This document shows, piece by piece, positions 42,417-53,559 of a stretch of DNA of 64,000 bases; position 1 is the first letter of the stretch; every line of letters begins with the position of its first letter. The translations under genes and the position numbers were made by a program. The notes under the pieces were generated by a model. That model had not been told where the DNA came from. It did not search any database and saw nothing but the letters and a program-made list of their open reading frames with translations. The DNA is from Skeletonema tropicum (lineage: Eukaryota > Bacillariophyta > Thalassiosirophyceae > Thalassiosirales > Thalassiosiraceae): positions 1,302,001-1,366,000 of the forward strand of contig CM074148.1 in the NCBI GenBank assembly GCA_037178625.1. The letters run 5' to 3'.

Positions 42417-43915
42417 GAGGAGAGGGCCCAAATCGAATGCTCCAAAAGTGCGGGCGAAGTGGACTTTCCGCGAGCGATGGCCAGCTTCTAGAGACACATG
42501 TGGCGCAAAAATTGCTATACTATGTGCTTGGAGGCTAAGTAAAGTAAGGAGAGTCCTGATGACTCAAGATACACCCGACTCTAGATTAGTGCAAGTGCAA
42601 GTGCAAGGAAGGTTAGGGTTAATTGAGAAGCATCGCCAGAGGTCTTCATTCCGAGCCAGGATAATGCAACGATGAGCATTGAGAATGAATTGCCAACCAA
42701 TCCTGTCGAGACTGTCTTTGGCTCAGAGAAAAAAATAATTTCGTCGGTCTGGCATCTTCTTCTTCTTCGTCTTCCTCATCTGCAGCGGCAACGTGTGTAT
42801 CCACTGCAGTAGAAGCGGAGCTGGAGGTCACGCAGAGAGATTTTGCAAACAATTCTATTACAGCTGGAAATCCACCGGTATCTCATATGATGCGTGGAAA
42901 CCTGAGCGCAATTCGCGAGAATGCAGTTCCTCTTCTCAAACTTCTTAAATGTGCCAAGGCATATGCAATGCACAAGCGACAAAGCGCGAGCAGGATCTTG
43001 TCAACGCCCGGAATAAATATAAATTCCGACATACTTATCTTGTGGGGAGATTCCTTTTATACTTCTTGAGTCAAGGTACTATGAAGATATTCCCAAGAGC
43101 GAGGAGTGGACACGGATATGCCATGCAATCGAACGACACAATGCCGATAAGGATGAGAGAATCAAGACAGAGAAACATTGTAGTGTGAGCAGAGGATTGA
43201 GAAATCAGGTGATCATCTACTTGAATCTTTGCCTCACAATCAATGCCATGTCGCTCCTTCGTCTGAGGGAATTCTGGGATCATAACCTTCATAGGGATGC
43301 AAACATGCTATTTAATAGGGTGCTGCCAAATGCAGGAGTCCTCTCGGACCTCGTCCTCGTGACAGTAGAACAGTTTTTCGAAGACGTGCTCACAGTTGCT
43401 CTTGCCTTGAGGGATGAATCATTGATTAAAGATGCAGTGCATGTCGCCTGATGATGAGAGGTAGCAATTGACAGATGACGTAGTTCGATCCAAGTTTGAT
43501 GCTGCCCAACAAATGCGATTGGATGGCAAAGGCCGCTCCGAAGGACGTGACTTTTGCGGTAGTAAAGCTCAATCAGCCCAAAGATCAGATATGCTGAATC
43601 TTCTATTCATTCTAAGCCTTGGACCACAGATACAAAATGAGTTTCGTCCTGGATTCTTTGATCTACGTGGTAGCTTCAATCAAACCGTTCTTCGTGGGTC
43701 ATGGAATGATATCGAGAGGAAGTGCAATGTGTGCTGCCAAAAAAGGAATTCTTCACAAGCCTATTCGCATTTCCCTACGACAAGACAAAAATAATCAATG
43801 ATATGGAACAATTAGTTCGAAAAAAGATGTAGACGACAGAATGCCAGTAGTGATATTTGATGAGGACGAATTGAACTATCTCATGCGACTTCATCTTGCA
43901 GCATCTAACTAAGAA
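42417..43915 (+). pseudogene. Decayed unknown gene, copy 1
   Basis: Matches 51457-52757 on the same strand, but has an extra 340 bp (about 42620-42957) that the other copy lost. Pieces of a protein can be read across several frames: a Ser run and CVSTAVEAELEVTQRD, then ESRYYEDIPKSEEWTRICHA, RGLRNQVIIYLNLCLTINAM, LLRLREFWDHNLHRDANM, VEQFFEDVLTVALALRDES, and FRPGFFDLRGSFNQTVLRGS. Frames break near 42725, 43010 and 43450, and stops are frequent. I do not recognise the family. A frame near the end reads VVIFDEDELNYLMRLHLAAS. Confidence 0.7.
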
Positions 43916-44918
43916 AGAGCGCAAGAAGAGTTGTTAGTTAGAAAGGTGACAAAGACTAAAGACATGAACATAAAGAAACAACTTCACCACTCTCTACCTC
44001 ACTCTCACTGAGCTCTCACTCACCTCCTTACTAATAGCTTACTCCACTGAATTACTTGTGAAGTTGTGCGTGAAGGTGAAGATAAAGAGTGAGTAAAAAT
44101 AGGTGAAGGGAGTAAAAGACTAAAAGTAGTACTGCTAGCAACTGGATTACATGCGTTAAGTGGGGCCCTTTCTTCAGTTGTGAGTCACTCGGTACTCGGA
44201 GAAATCAGAGGGTCATCCTCAATTTCACGGAGGAATCAGTTAAAAATCAAAAATTCCTCGTCTCCTTCTCAAAAAGAAGACGGTTCCCAAATCTTTTCTT
44301 ATATAAGGTATTCGATTCCTCATATTTGTACAGAGGAATTATATATTATTATAGGGGCAGTTGAGGCTTACTTGCTCATTAGACAAAAACGCAGCCGCGC
44401 ACGCCTTGCCTCCCAACTGACGACGGTATTAACCTACATAGGAATTCAATTGTTTGAATTCCCTACGCTACTCAGTGGGCGGGACAGCCAGCTTGAACTT
44501 TAAAATGATTATGATTGTAAGTAAGTACTTATGTATCAACAAGATCTCATCATGATCATGAGGCCTACTTATCTATCCCGTATTTTGGCCTACCTTAGGC
44601 CTACCTTTCATTTTCAGCAGACAAGAAGATATTTGCGATACTCTAGAGAGGCAGAAAGTCAGGGTCAGGTGCATTTCTGTATGAATAAACGTTTTGGTTT
44701 TGTACCAATACCAATACCAAACACAGAGATACAGATACACAGATGAGAAGTGTCAAGATCTCAAATAAACAAGTACAAGTACGTACTAGCAATAGCAATA
44801 GGAACAGATTCTTAAACTTTAGATATTCACCAATCAATCATACCTCTGCCTTCGCCTTCGAATACATAAGATATTTTCACAACGTGAGAAAACAAAAAAA
44901 ACTCAATTCTTCCTACAA
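43916..44918. other. No supported gene
   Basis: 3' flank of the decayed gene and 3' flank of the large surface-protein gene. Short words such as CTCTCACTGAGCTCTCACTCA are locally repeated. No element ends were fixed. Confidence 0.45.
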
Positions 44919-47900
44919 CTACAACTTCGAATTGCTGTTGCTGTGCTTTCCCTCACGGTCACGGAGAAATCGAGCGGTGGAACTTTTAGATGCCTTTCCA
45001 GTAGCAGTAGGAGAGGTGGAACTTTTGGATGCCTTTCCAGAACGACATTTTTCAGATGACTTGCCTGACTTGTTACTCTTGCTAGCCGTGGAAGAACTAG
45101 GGCTAAGGCTCACTGATGGTCTAGACGATGGTAAAACTGATAACGACGGATTCAATGATGGTTCGGCTGATGGAGCTAAAGAGTTAGAAGGAATGGAACT
45201 AAGCTCAGAAGATGGCTGGAATGACGTTGAAGGCGACAAACTCGGAGAAGTCGATGGCACACCAGACAAAGATGGATTCAAACTAGGCTCAGAAGATGGC
45301 TGAACTGACATTAAAGGAAAGGCGCTTGGCTCCAAAGTAGGTACTTGACTTTTAGATGGAGCTTCGGAAGGAGTGTCAGATGGGCTTGTACTCAACGAAG
45401 GGTTGGTCGAAGGCGCGTCAGTGGCACTGGTCTGAGAAGGGCTAGCAGCTGGCCCAGGTGTTCCCGCAGTGGGATTGGTAGGCGGAGAAGTTACCCCGCT
45501 AGTAGGTGTAGGTGCAGGAGTAGGCAGCTGGTTTGGATCCACAACACAACTGGTTGGGTCTACAACAACTTGATCTTGAGATGAGCAGCTACAATGATAA
45601 AGTAGAAGGGAGGGTTGAATGAGTTTGCATGCACAGATATTGTACTGGCACCAAAAATTGTCGACGGACAAATATCAATATCGTACAATTACCACTTACT
45701 CTTTGTAATACCATGGTTGAGCATTCTGATCTGCTTCATTGCTCTCAAAAAGTTGGTATCCCTTCAAAATGAAGTCTGGATCCTCGTTCTCCTGGCCATA
45801 CGCATAACACAATCCAACATCGCAAGAGCAGGAAGTATGAATATCGACGAATGCATCGGCAGTGTTACTATTCGAGACACATTCCGACCATACCTTCCAG
45901 CTGGTAATGCCATTATTGCTAGCTCCAGTGCAACCGCTGGGCCTTTCGACGTACCATCCATTGGGACATTTATTTGAGTCGTTGTTGTAGTCAACAAGAA
46001 ATTCATCCGCATTAGCAGTACAACCACCTGACGGTGTGATAGATACGTCCAATTTATTGGTGCTGCTGATGCCGCAATCGCCAGTTAATGGTTGGATACA
46101 AATTGCATTCGATTTTTTGCCACCGTTAGATAAATCACACTGATTATTTGCATCGCATGTACCACACAAGCAGTCATCCCCAGCGGACGGACATTGAGGC
46201 TGAGGAACATTCCCACCACCCGCACCCGTACTCGCACTGGAAGGCGATTGACTTGGCTCCAATGAAGGTACTTGACTTTTAGATGGGGCTTCAGAAGGAG
46301 TGGTAGATGGGCTTGTACTCAATGATGGATTAGACGATGGCTCTGAACTGGGTTTGGTGGACGTCGAGGGAGTGACGCTTGGCTCCAACGTAGGTACTTG
46401 ACTTTTAGATGGGGCTTCAGAAGGAGTGGTAGATGGGCTTGTACTCAATGATGGATTAGACGATGGCTCTGAACTGGGTTTGGTGGACGTCGAGGGAGAG
46501 ACGCTTGGCTCCAACGTAGGTACTTGACTTTTAGATGGAGCTTCAGAAGGAGTGGTAGATGGGCTTGTACTCAATGATGGATTAGACGAAGGCTCTGAAC
46601 TGGGTTCGGTGGACGTCGAGGGAGAGACGCTTGGCTCCAACGTAGGTACTTGACTTTTAGATGGAGCTTCGGATGGAGTTGTAGATGGGCTTGTACTCAA
46701 TGATGGATTAGACGAAGGCTCTGAACTGGGTTCGGTGGACGTCGAGGGAGATACGCTTGGCTCCAAAGTAGGTACTTGACTTTTAGATGGAGCTTCGGAA
46801 GGAGTGTCAGATGGGCTTGTACTCAACGAAGGGTTGGTCGAAGGCGCGTCAGTGGCACTGGTCTGAGAAGGGCTAGCAGCTGGCCCAGGTGTTCCTGCAG
46901 TGGGATTGGTAGGCGGAGAAGTTACCCCGCTGGTAGGTGTAGGTGCAGGAGTAGGCAGCTGGTTTGGATCCACAACACAACTGGTTGGGTCTACAACAAC
47001 TTGATCTTGAGATGAGCAGCTACAATGATAAAGTACAAGGGAGGGTTGAATGAGTTTGCATGCACAGATTTGTACTGGCACCAAAAATTGTCGACGGACA
47101 AATATCAATATCGTACAATTACCACTTACTCTTTGTAATACCATGGTTGAGCATTCTGATCTGCTTCATTGCTCTCAAAAAGTTGGTATCCCTTCAAAAT
47201 GAAGTCTGGATCCTCGTTCTCCTGGCCATACGCATAACACAATCCAACATCGCAAGAGCAGGAAGTATGAATATCGACGAATGCATCGGCAGTGTTACTA
47301 TTCGAGACACATTCCGACCATACCTTCCAGCTGGTAATGCCACTGTTGCTAGCTCCAGTGCAACCGCTGGGCCTTTCGACGTACCATCCATTGGGACATT
47401 TATTTGAGTCGTTGTTGTAGTCAACAAGAAATTCATCCGCATTAGCAGTACAACCACCTGACGGTGTGATAGATACGTCCAATTTATTGGTGCTGCTGAT
47501 GCCGCAATCGCCAGTTAATGGTTGGATACAAATTGCATTCGATTTTTTGCCACCGTTAGATAAATCACACTGATTATTTGCATCGCATGTACCACACAAG
47601 CAGTCATCCCCAGCGGACGGACATTGAGGCTGAGGACCATTTCCACCACCCGCACCCGTACTCGCGCTGGTAGGCGCTGGTGTTACTGCATTTGTGGGTG
47701 CTGGAGTTGTTGAAGGACAGCTGTCACCACAATACCAAACACCTTTGCACACTTTAGCTTCACATGAGCAGCATTCTGCGAGTACTGGGGTATTACTATT
47801 CGGATTCCCTTTGCATGCGTTGTCGTTTTCAGCTGTACAGAAGTCGCCATTAAGCTTACAACCAGTCATTGCATTGCAGTTTAGTGGAGTTTGGAAAAAA

Positions 47901-48508
47901 TCAGGAACAAACTTGTTTGAATCTGTTACTGGAACCGTAACGGGAACCACCTCTACAGCGACAGATACAGGAGTAGCCTTATGACTTTTACTCCCAACTA
48001 TGGGAGGCACTTCGACACATTCATCTTCTAACATCATTTGAGCTGAAATCTTTTTATGATGCTGAACCTTCGATACTATCGCAATAGTCGACACAAAAGC
48101 AGCGATGATGATTGACAAGTAGACAAGTCTGCGCAAACTGAAACCGTAGGAAGTTGGTGTGACATTTGCTTCAGCTTCGGACGCTTGAGATTCAAATTCA
48201 AACGAACTGAATATGTTTGCATCTCTGCCTACACCTTCAGCTTCAGACGCCGTTGACTTTGATGTCAAATAACGACCTAGAAAATTACTCAAGCGGGCTT
48301 CTACAGCCGTTGAAGAAGTAAATCCCCTTCCGTCTTCATCTCCGCCAACACCAAAGTTGTAGGCTTCATTTTCATTGGCAGTAGCAGACGCTGTTGGCCC
48401 TGGTGTCAAGTTGACTTCTATAGCAGTTGCAGTTGCATCTTCTTCAGCTTCAGGATCGGCGCCTTCGAAATTGTTTGGTTTGGGGATTTCATCATCGACA
48501 GCGAACAT
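44919..48508 (-). CDS. Large type II cell-surface protein with Cys-rich domains and Pro/Ser repeats
   Basis: Three exons, 47130-48508, 45700-47019 and 44919-45588, join in frame at GTAAGT donors and TTGTAG acceptors (introns 110 and 111 bp) to give 1122 residues. The order is: acidic cytosolic N-terminus (about 130), one membrane segment (LVYLSIIIAAFVSTIAIVS), a Cys-rich block (CNAMTGCKLNGDFC to GVWYCGDSCPS), a second Cys-rich domain (CPSAGDDCLCGTCD to CSCDVGLCYAYG), Pro/Ser/Thr stalk with 42-residue repeats, the second Cys domain again, another stalk, and a Lys/Ser-rich basic end (KASKSSTS, RFLRDREGKH). Start is the ATG at 48506-48508. It should be anchored in a membrane with most of it outside or in a secretory lumen. 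Adhesion or wall association is inference from this architecture and the silaffin-like tail. Confidence 0.88.
45329..47670 (-). repeat. 1.43 kb tandem exon-intron-exon duplication
   Basis: 45329-46240 repeats 46759-47670 at an offset of 1430-1431 bp with only a few differences, including the whole intron and both splice sites. The unit covers the stalk start, the intron and the second Cys-rich domain. Introns are as conserved as exons, so the event is recent. Confidence 0.92.
46255..46800 (-). repeat. 126 bp coding minisatellite (42-residue stalk repeats)
   Basis: The word GGCTCCAA/GGCTCCAACGTAGG begins units at 46255, 46381, 46507, 46633 and 46759, exactly 126 bp apart, keeping the frame. 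Units encode PSLSTSPSTTPSEAPSKSQV followed by PTLEPSVSPSTSTEPSSEPS. Exon 3 has a diverged version. Confidence 0.95.
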
Positions 48509-49256
48509 GATTATCAAGAAGTTTGGAATTGTTCGTGCCTCACGACAGTTTATGTCTTATACTTATACTTATGTGACTGCAGTGTCAAGATTTTGAAACA
48601 TGAAATAAGTTAGTTCATGTTCATTAGCATTAGTAGAGGTTCGAGTGTAAGTATAAACATCAAATTGGTATAATCGATGTGTCGATGCTGTTTATAGTTG
48701 TAGTGTTGCACAATAGCACAATATGTTCATGCATCTTTATCTTGTGCTGCATCTGCACAGCATTAGCATTGAGGACGGGATATTGAACAAATACGTACCT
48801 ACTATCGAATGCTGTGAGTCGGAGTAGGAGTTGAGTTTAGATGGATCGGAGACAATCGCAACAGAGGTAGGCTTTCTCTGTGGGGGATCTTGAATGTTTT
48901 GAATGAAACGTATCACCTCTGTCAATGTATCAGCATTGTAATTGTAGTGAGACATATTGTGACGTGACGTGGCAAACAACCGACAAGAGAGTTGTGAGTT
49001 AAAAAGAATAGCAAGAAGGATGAACAAACACAACTACAACTACACGACTCTCTACTTACATCCTTACTCCGCTGAATTGTGTGATGTTGTTGTATGAAAA
49101 AACGATCGAGCTCTCTTGTTGCCTGGCGGAGCGAGGAAATGTGTAACGTATTTGTCATTTTTTGTCGTTTTGAGGGGCAGTACAAAAAACAGTTGAGGTG
49201 GTTCGCACAAACACGATCATTCAAATTAAGAGCGGTACTCGAGAATTCTTGAGACA
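48509..49256. other. 5' flank of surface-protein gene, nothing recognised
   Basis: Contains no convincing gene. A minus-strand frame at 48922-49308 has no recognised features. Confidence 0.45.
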
Positions 49257-51455
49257 CGGTTTCCCAAAGGGGCCGAATGTGGCCAAGACCAGTTTTCTTA
49301 TAAATCAAATGAATTTTTAAAAAACCTCAAAAAAACTTTTTGACACCCTGTTGCGCGGAAATAACTAGGGCGTTGTTAGTGATAAAGTCCCCTTTTCGGG
49401 CACGTACGCCGACATCAGCACTTTGGGGGCACAAGCCAAAGATGGCTCAAAGTGATGCTACTACTCCGTATGAATCCAAATCCCGGCTCATCATTTGATG
49501 CCCCCAGAGTGGTGGCGCCTAATGTAGAGTATTATGACATCGTTCAAATCTAGAAATGCGTTAGCCATTCTTCGGAAGGCAGTTGCTTTCATCGTCCGAC
49601 GAAATGACGATGTGATGGGTAGATCTTTGCAACGTGGTCGCTGGATATGACGAGAATTCATCCAATATGAGGGGCGTTGACGTTACCATGGTGGACGACG
49701 CATTTATAACCAAACCACTGGGATCGGTGTGTATACCATATGAGGACATGCTTGGGGATGACGCCGGATATTTCTTACACCTCAAACACGGAGTCAATGA
49801 CAAGGTGGTGCAGATCGCTTGCTCACAATCGAGGGATGCCTCTCAAATTAGCAGCGTTGAGGGGGGCACGCCGATTGAAAAATTTGACATCAATGACAAT
49901 ACTGAATTATGGTTTCTGAGTAAGGATCTCCTTGGAAAATTTCTAATTAAAAGGAGGAGGGAGGACGAAAAGAATGAAATTAGACAGAGTGATAGGGATG
50001 CGACAAAGACAATTGGTCCGGTGGAGAGTACCAGCGCATCACTAGCAATCGTGACGACTACTAAAAAATCTCGTGGGGTGACTATGGCATCTGAAGTATC
50101 GGCTACTAAAAATATTGGCCCTCGGCCCTCGCCCATCTTCTGCAAGAGAAAGAACAACTGGCTACACACCTGTAACAAAGAAGCGGAAAGAAGAACATTG
50201 CGGGATGGCGACTATCTGTCAGAGGGCGAGAAAAATCGGCAGATGCCATTGGTAGCGCAAAGCTGCCTCACCGAAAAGACTATCTCTCACTTGACTGCAC
50301 TTCACAGCAAGTATGATACACGATCGCGCATCATCATCGTTAACGCTTTGAAGGCAAATGGTGTAGACATCCAGGTGTACTTTGATGGTGTGATCAATGG
50401 GCCGCACTGTATCAAATTTATTGACAATGGTACCAAAATTATCGAGCGTGTCGTGTCTGATATGATGGGAATAGTAGAGGATCAAACGATGAAGCGTGCG
50501 ATGTCCACTTTTGCAGAGAAGTTCAAAATTATTCTGAAATACGCTCAGTCTATCCAGAAGCAGTTGATGAGCGTCAAGATTCAGAATGTCAATGATTTTC
50601 GGGAGACCCGCAACAACTTGAGGAGAGCGATTGTTGACTTGGTCGACTTTCCTAAGCAAACATTTGGAGACGACAACAAACTTTTCCTCCCGCTTACACT
50701 CAAGTGTCTCTCTTTGCTCCTATATGGCATGATCGACTTGCAATTCGAGTATTGGAAGAATGCGGGTGCATTAGACGAGCAGAATAATGAAAGTGCACAT
50801 GCACAAATGAACAATGTCCAAACCCTATTTGGAGCTTCTCGCGGAGTCAATCAGAAGAAGATGACGATCAACAAACTCCTCCTTCGGTGCAATGCTGTTT
50901 TAAGCAAAGGCATTGCAGATTTGTTGGAAGCGACCAAGATGAAGGATGAAGAGAAAGAGAAACGCAAACTCAAAGCCTTGGAGCGAAACAATGCACAAGA
51001 AGCGGCAGGCTCGGATGATGAAGAGAACGGAGAGGAAGAGGTTGACGACGAAGAGGACTACAGTACGACACTACGTGATAATGAAAAAGCAATGAACGAG
51101 AATGTTCTGCTTCGCATCCCATCAGAAGGCTTTGAACATGAAGATGCTGCAATGGCCGTGGCTCTGCAATCCATGGACACGCTGATCCATGTCTGTCCAA
51201 GTCCAAGATGCACGCCTCGGAAGGTGATGGTGGGCCGAGAATCGATGAGACTACATATGCAAGAGTGCCACAACAAGAATATACAGGAAGAACATGATGC
51301 CATTGACGGTAGAATCAAATAGATGTCATATTTATCCATAGTTACTCTTCGTTTCGCTCGTGGAGACGACGGCCGAGCAAGGTGTCACAACAAAAAAATT
51401 TAAAATTCGCGTTTCTCAGAAATTCTGGTCTTGGCCGGCCACGCGTGGGAAACCG
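49257..51455. mobile_element. 2.2 kb TIR element with one ORF, family unknown
   Basis: The left end CGGTTTCCCA and the reversed right end share a roughly 90 bp imperfect inverted repeat, including GGCCAAGACCAG exactly and TTTTTGACACC/TTGTGACACC further in. The element encloses a single long ORF. No clear target duplication was seen. Immediately to its right begins the duplicated pseudogene segment (also at 42417), so the element end coincides with a duplication boundary. Confidence 0.72.
49667..51322 (+). CDS. Transposon-encoded protein with C-terminal zinc finger, unknown family
   Basis: From the first in-frame ATG the protein is 551 residues. It has a conserved-looking core (IIIVNALKANGVDIQVYFDG, VINGPHCIKFIDNG, FAEKFKIILKYAQSIQKQLM, LPLTLKCLSLLLYGMIDLQF). 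An acidic run (DDEENGEEEVDDEEDY) follows, and a C2H2-like finger closes it (CPSPRCTPRKV, then HMQECH). No DDE, tyrosine recombinase or reverse transcriptase signature could be recognised. Being the only gene between terminal inverted repeats, it is probably a transposase or a transposition accessory. The frame is intact and long, so the element may be active or recently so. Confidence 0.7.
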   Translation: MRGVDVTMVDDAFITKPLGSVCIPYEDMLGDDAGYFLHLKHGVNDKVVQIACSQSRDASQISSVEGGTPIEKFDINDNTELWFLSKDLLGKFLIKRRREDEKNEIRQSDRDATKTIGPVESTSASLAIVTTTKKSRGVTMASEVSATKNIGPRPSPIFCKRKNNWLHTCNKEAERRTLRDGDYLSEGEKNRQMPLVAQSCLTEKTISHLTALHSKYDTRSRIIIVNALKANGVDIQVYFDGVINGPHCIKFIDNGTKIIERVVSDMMGIVEDQTMKRAMSTFAEKFKIILKYAQSIQKQLMSVKIQNVNDFRETRNNLRRAIVDLVDFPKQTFGDDNKLFLPLTLKCLSLLLYGMIDLQFEYWKNAGALDEQNNESAHAQMNNVQTLFGASRGVNQKKMTINKLLLRCNAVLSKGIADLLEATKMKDEEKEKRKLKALERNNAQEAAGSDDEENGEEEVDDEEDYSTTLRDNEKAMNENVLLRIPSEGFEHEDAAMAVALQSMDTLIHVCPSPRCTPRKVMVGRESMRLHMQECHNKNIQEEHDAIDGRIK

Positions 51456-51456
51456 G

Positions 51457-52757
51457 GAGGAGAGGGCCCAAATCGAATGCTCCAAAAGTGCGGGCGAAGT
51501 GGACTTTCCGCGAGCTAGCGATGGCCAGCTTCTAGACTAGTCTTGACGCATATGGCGCAAAAATTGCTATACTATGTGCTGGGAGGCAACAAGTAAAGTA
51601 AGGAGAGTCCTGATGACTCAAGATACAGCCGACTCTAGCCTAGATTAGTGCAAGTGCAAGTGCAAGTGCAAGGAAGGTTCGTTCCTATCTACAAAGGCAT
51701 ATGCAATGCACAAGCGACAAAGCGCGAGCAGTATCTTGTCATTCCGACATACTTATCTTGTGGGGAGATTCCTTTTAGACTTCTTGAGTCAAGGTACTAT
51801 GAAGATATTCCCAAGAGCGAGGAGTGGACACGGATATGCCATGCAATCGAACGACACAATGCCGATAAGGATGAGAGAATCAAGACAGAGAAACATTGTA
51901 GTGTGAGCAGAGGATTGAGAAATCAGGTGATCATCTACTTGAATCTTTGCCTCGCAATCAATGCCATGTCGCTCCTTCGTCTGAGGGAATTCTGGGATCA
52001 TAACCTTCATAGGGATGCAAACATGCCATTTAATAGGGTGCTGCCAAATGCAGGAGTCCTCTCGGACCTCGTGACAGTAGAACAGTTTTTCGAAGACGTG
52101 CTCACAGTTGCTCTTGCCTTGAGGGATGAATCATTGATTAAAGATGCAGTGCATGTCGCCTGCATGATGAGGCAGCAATTGACAGATGACGTAGTTCGAT
52201 CCAAGTTTGATGCTGCCCAACAAATGCGATTGGATGGCAAAGGCCGCTCCGAAGGACGTGACTTTTGCGGTAGTAAAGCTCAATCAGCCCAAAGATCAGA
52301 TATGCTGAATCTTCTATTCATTCTAAGCCTGGGGTGCGATCTGGGAAATAATAGCTACTGCAGCACATGTTCGTTATCACTTAGTGTAGATAATGTCGCC
52401 TCTTGAGGGCCCACCAGACGTACTTTAAAATTTCTGTTACATATATATTCATTCTAAGTCTTGGACCACAGATACAAAATGAATTTCGTCCTGGATTCTT
52501 TGATCTACGTGGTAGCTTCAATCAAACCGTTCTTCGTGGGTCATGGAATGATATCGAGAGGAAGTGCAATGTGCTGCCCTGCCAAAAAAGGAATTCTACA
52601 CAAGCCTATTCGCATTTCCCTACGACAAGGCAAAAATAATCAATGATATGGAACAATTAGTTCGAAAAAAGATGTAGACGACAGAATGCCAGTAGTGATA
52701 TTTGATGAGGACGAATTGAACTATCTCATGCGACTTCATCTTGCAGCATCTAAGTAA
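51457..52757 (+). pseudogene. Decayed unknown gene, copy 2, with retroposon insertion
   Basis: Paralogue of 42417-43915. The frame from 51648 stays open for 252 codons (KEY blocks ESRYYEDIPKSEEWTRICHA, RGLRNQVIIYLNLCLAINAM, VEQFFEDVLTVALALRDES, CMMRQQLTDDVVRSKFDAAQ) but is cut at 52331 by a 116 bp insert. It continues after the insert as FRPGFFDLRGSFNQTVLRGS. A region of about 340 bp equivalent to 42620-42957 is deleted. The better preserved copy of the two in its central part. Confidence 0.72.
52316..52461 (+). mobile_element. 116 bp retroposon with 15 bp target duplication
   Basis: ATTCATTCTAAGCCT (52316-52330) and ATTCATTCTAAGTCT (52447-52461) frame 116 bp; the paralogue near 43605 has the word once and no insert. 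The insert starts GGGGTGCGATCTGGG and ends with the shared core CAGACGTACTTTAAAATTTC and an ACATATAT tail. Variable target length and an AT simple-repeat tail fit target-primed reverse transcription. No internal promoter boxes are obvious. Confidence 0.88.
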
Positions 52758-53289
52758 GATCTGAAGATGGATGAAGGTCAGTTTACAGATTAAGCATATA
52801 ATAACATATGTACAAATGGATCCATCATACTTCACAATCATCTTATCTATATTTGACGAGTACTCTACAATTCCAATTCAACTCCGCCTTCATCTAACAA
52901 TCAATATGTAACGTTTATCCTCGTCAACTCTTATGCTATCGGAACGTTTAGGTCTCATCCCTTATACATTAGCCTCGATCCTCGACACGTCAAGGCGAAT
53001 AATGAAGATGAAGATGATACTCTTGAGATGTTCAACTCCAGCTACCGGCTCCAGCTCCAGCTGGAATTGACCTTCGTGATTGTCTTTGACACTTAAGGCT
53101 TAGGCTTGGTCTCCTCGTACGACCTGTTCATCTTTGCTTATGCGTGCTTCTCTATGGGATCTTGCATATATGTAATATTTTCGTCTCAGCCTTAGAAGCA
53201 GTATACCATCATCTCTCCTAGAGAGAGGAATGACTTTCAATAGAGAATTGTCAACCTTACTTGTGCGAATGTACAAGCTAGAGAGATTA
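52758..53289. repeat. Flank shared with 28183-28660
   Basis: From about 52896 onward the sequence (TATGTAACGTTTATCC, ACTCTTATGCTATCGG, CTTAGGCTTGGTCTCC) matches 28183-28660 with small indels. No gene is evident. Confidence 0.75.
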
Positions 53290-53479
53290 CTACGATTTTG
53301 AGATCATTTGATTTTTACCCCCCCAACTATAAAATCTTCCTATCGAATTCCTACGCTAAAATTCTACAGAAAATAATTTATTTTCACCCCGATAATTTTT
53401 CTACGTTTAATCACGAAGGAATTCAATAGGAAGATTTTATAGTTGTAGGGGGAAAAATCAAATGATCTCGAAATTGTAG
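53290..53479. mobile_element. 190 bp MITE, TA-flanked, long TIRs
   Basis: About 63 bp at each end are inverted copies with around seven mismatches (left CTACGATTTTGAGATCATTT, right reversed CTACAATTTCGAGATCATTT). TA lies on both sides. The paralogue at 28657 lacks it. TA target and size fit a Tc1/mariner-type MITE. Confidence 0.88.
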
Positions 53480-53559
53480 TACGTAAGTACCGGTTTCCCT
53501 TCGAATCAAGACACCTGTCTCAAAACTCTTCATTCACTTTCACTTTCATCGACGGCAAG

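Noticed and set aside
43916..44918. Possible inverted-repeat element around 44200-44490
   Set aside because: Words such as GGAATTCAATTG and GAATTCC pair locally, but no matching termini or target duplication could be fixed.
45345..47015. Plus-strand frames opposite the Pro/Ser-rich exons
   Set aside because: Shadows of low-complexity coding sequence; duplicated only because the exon is.
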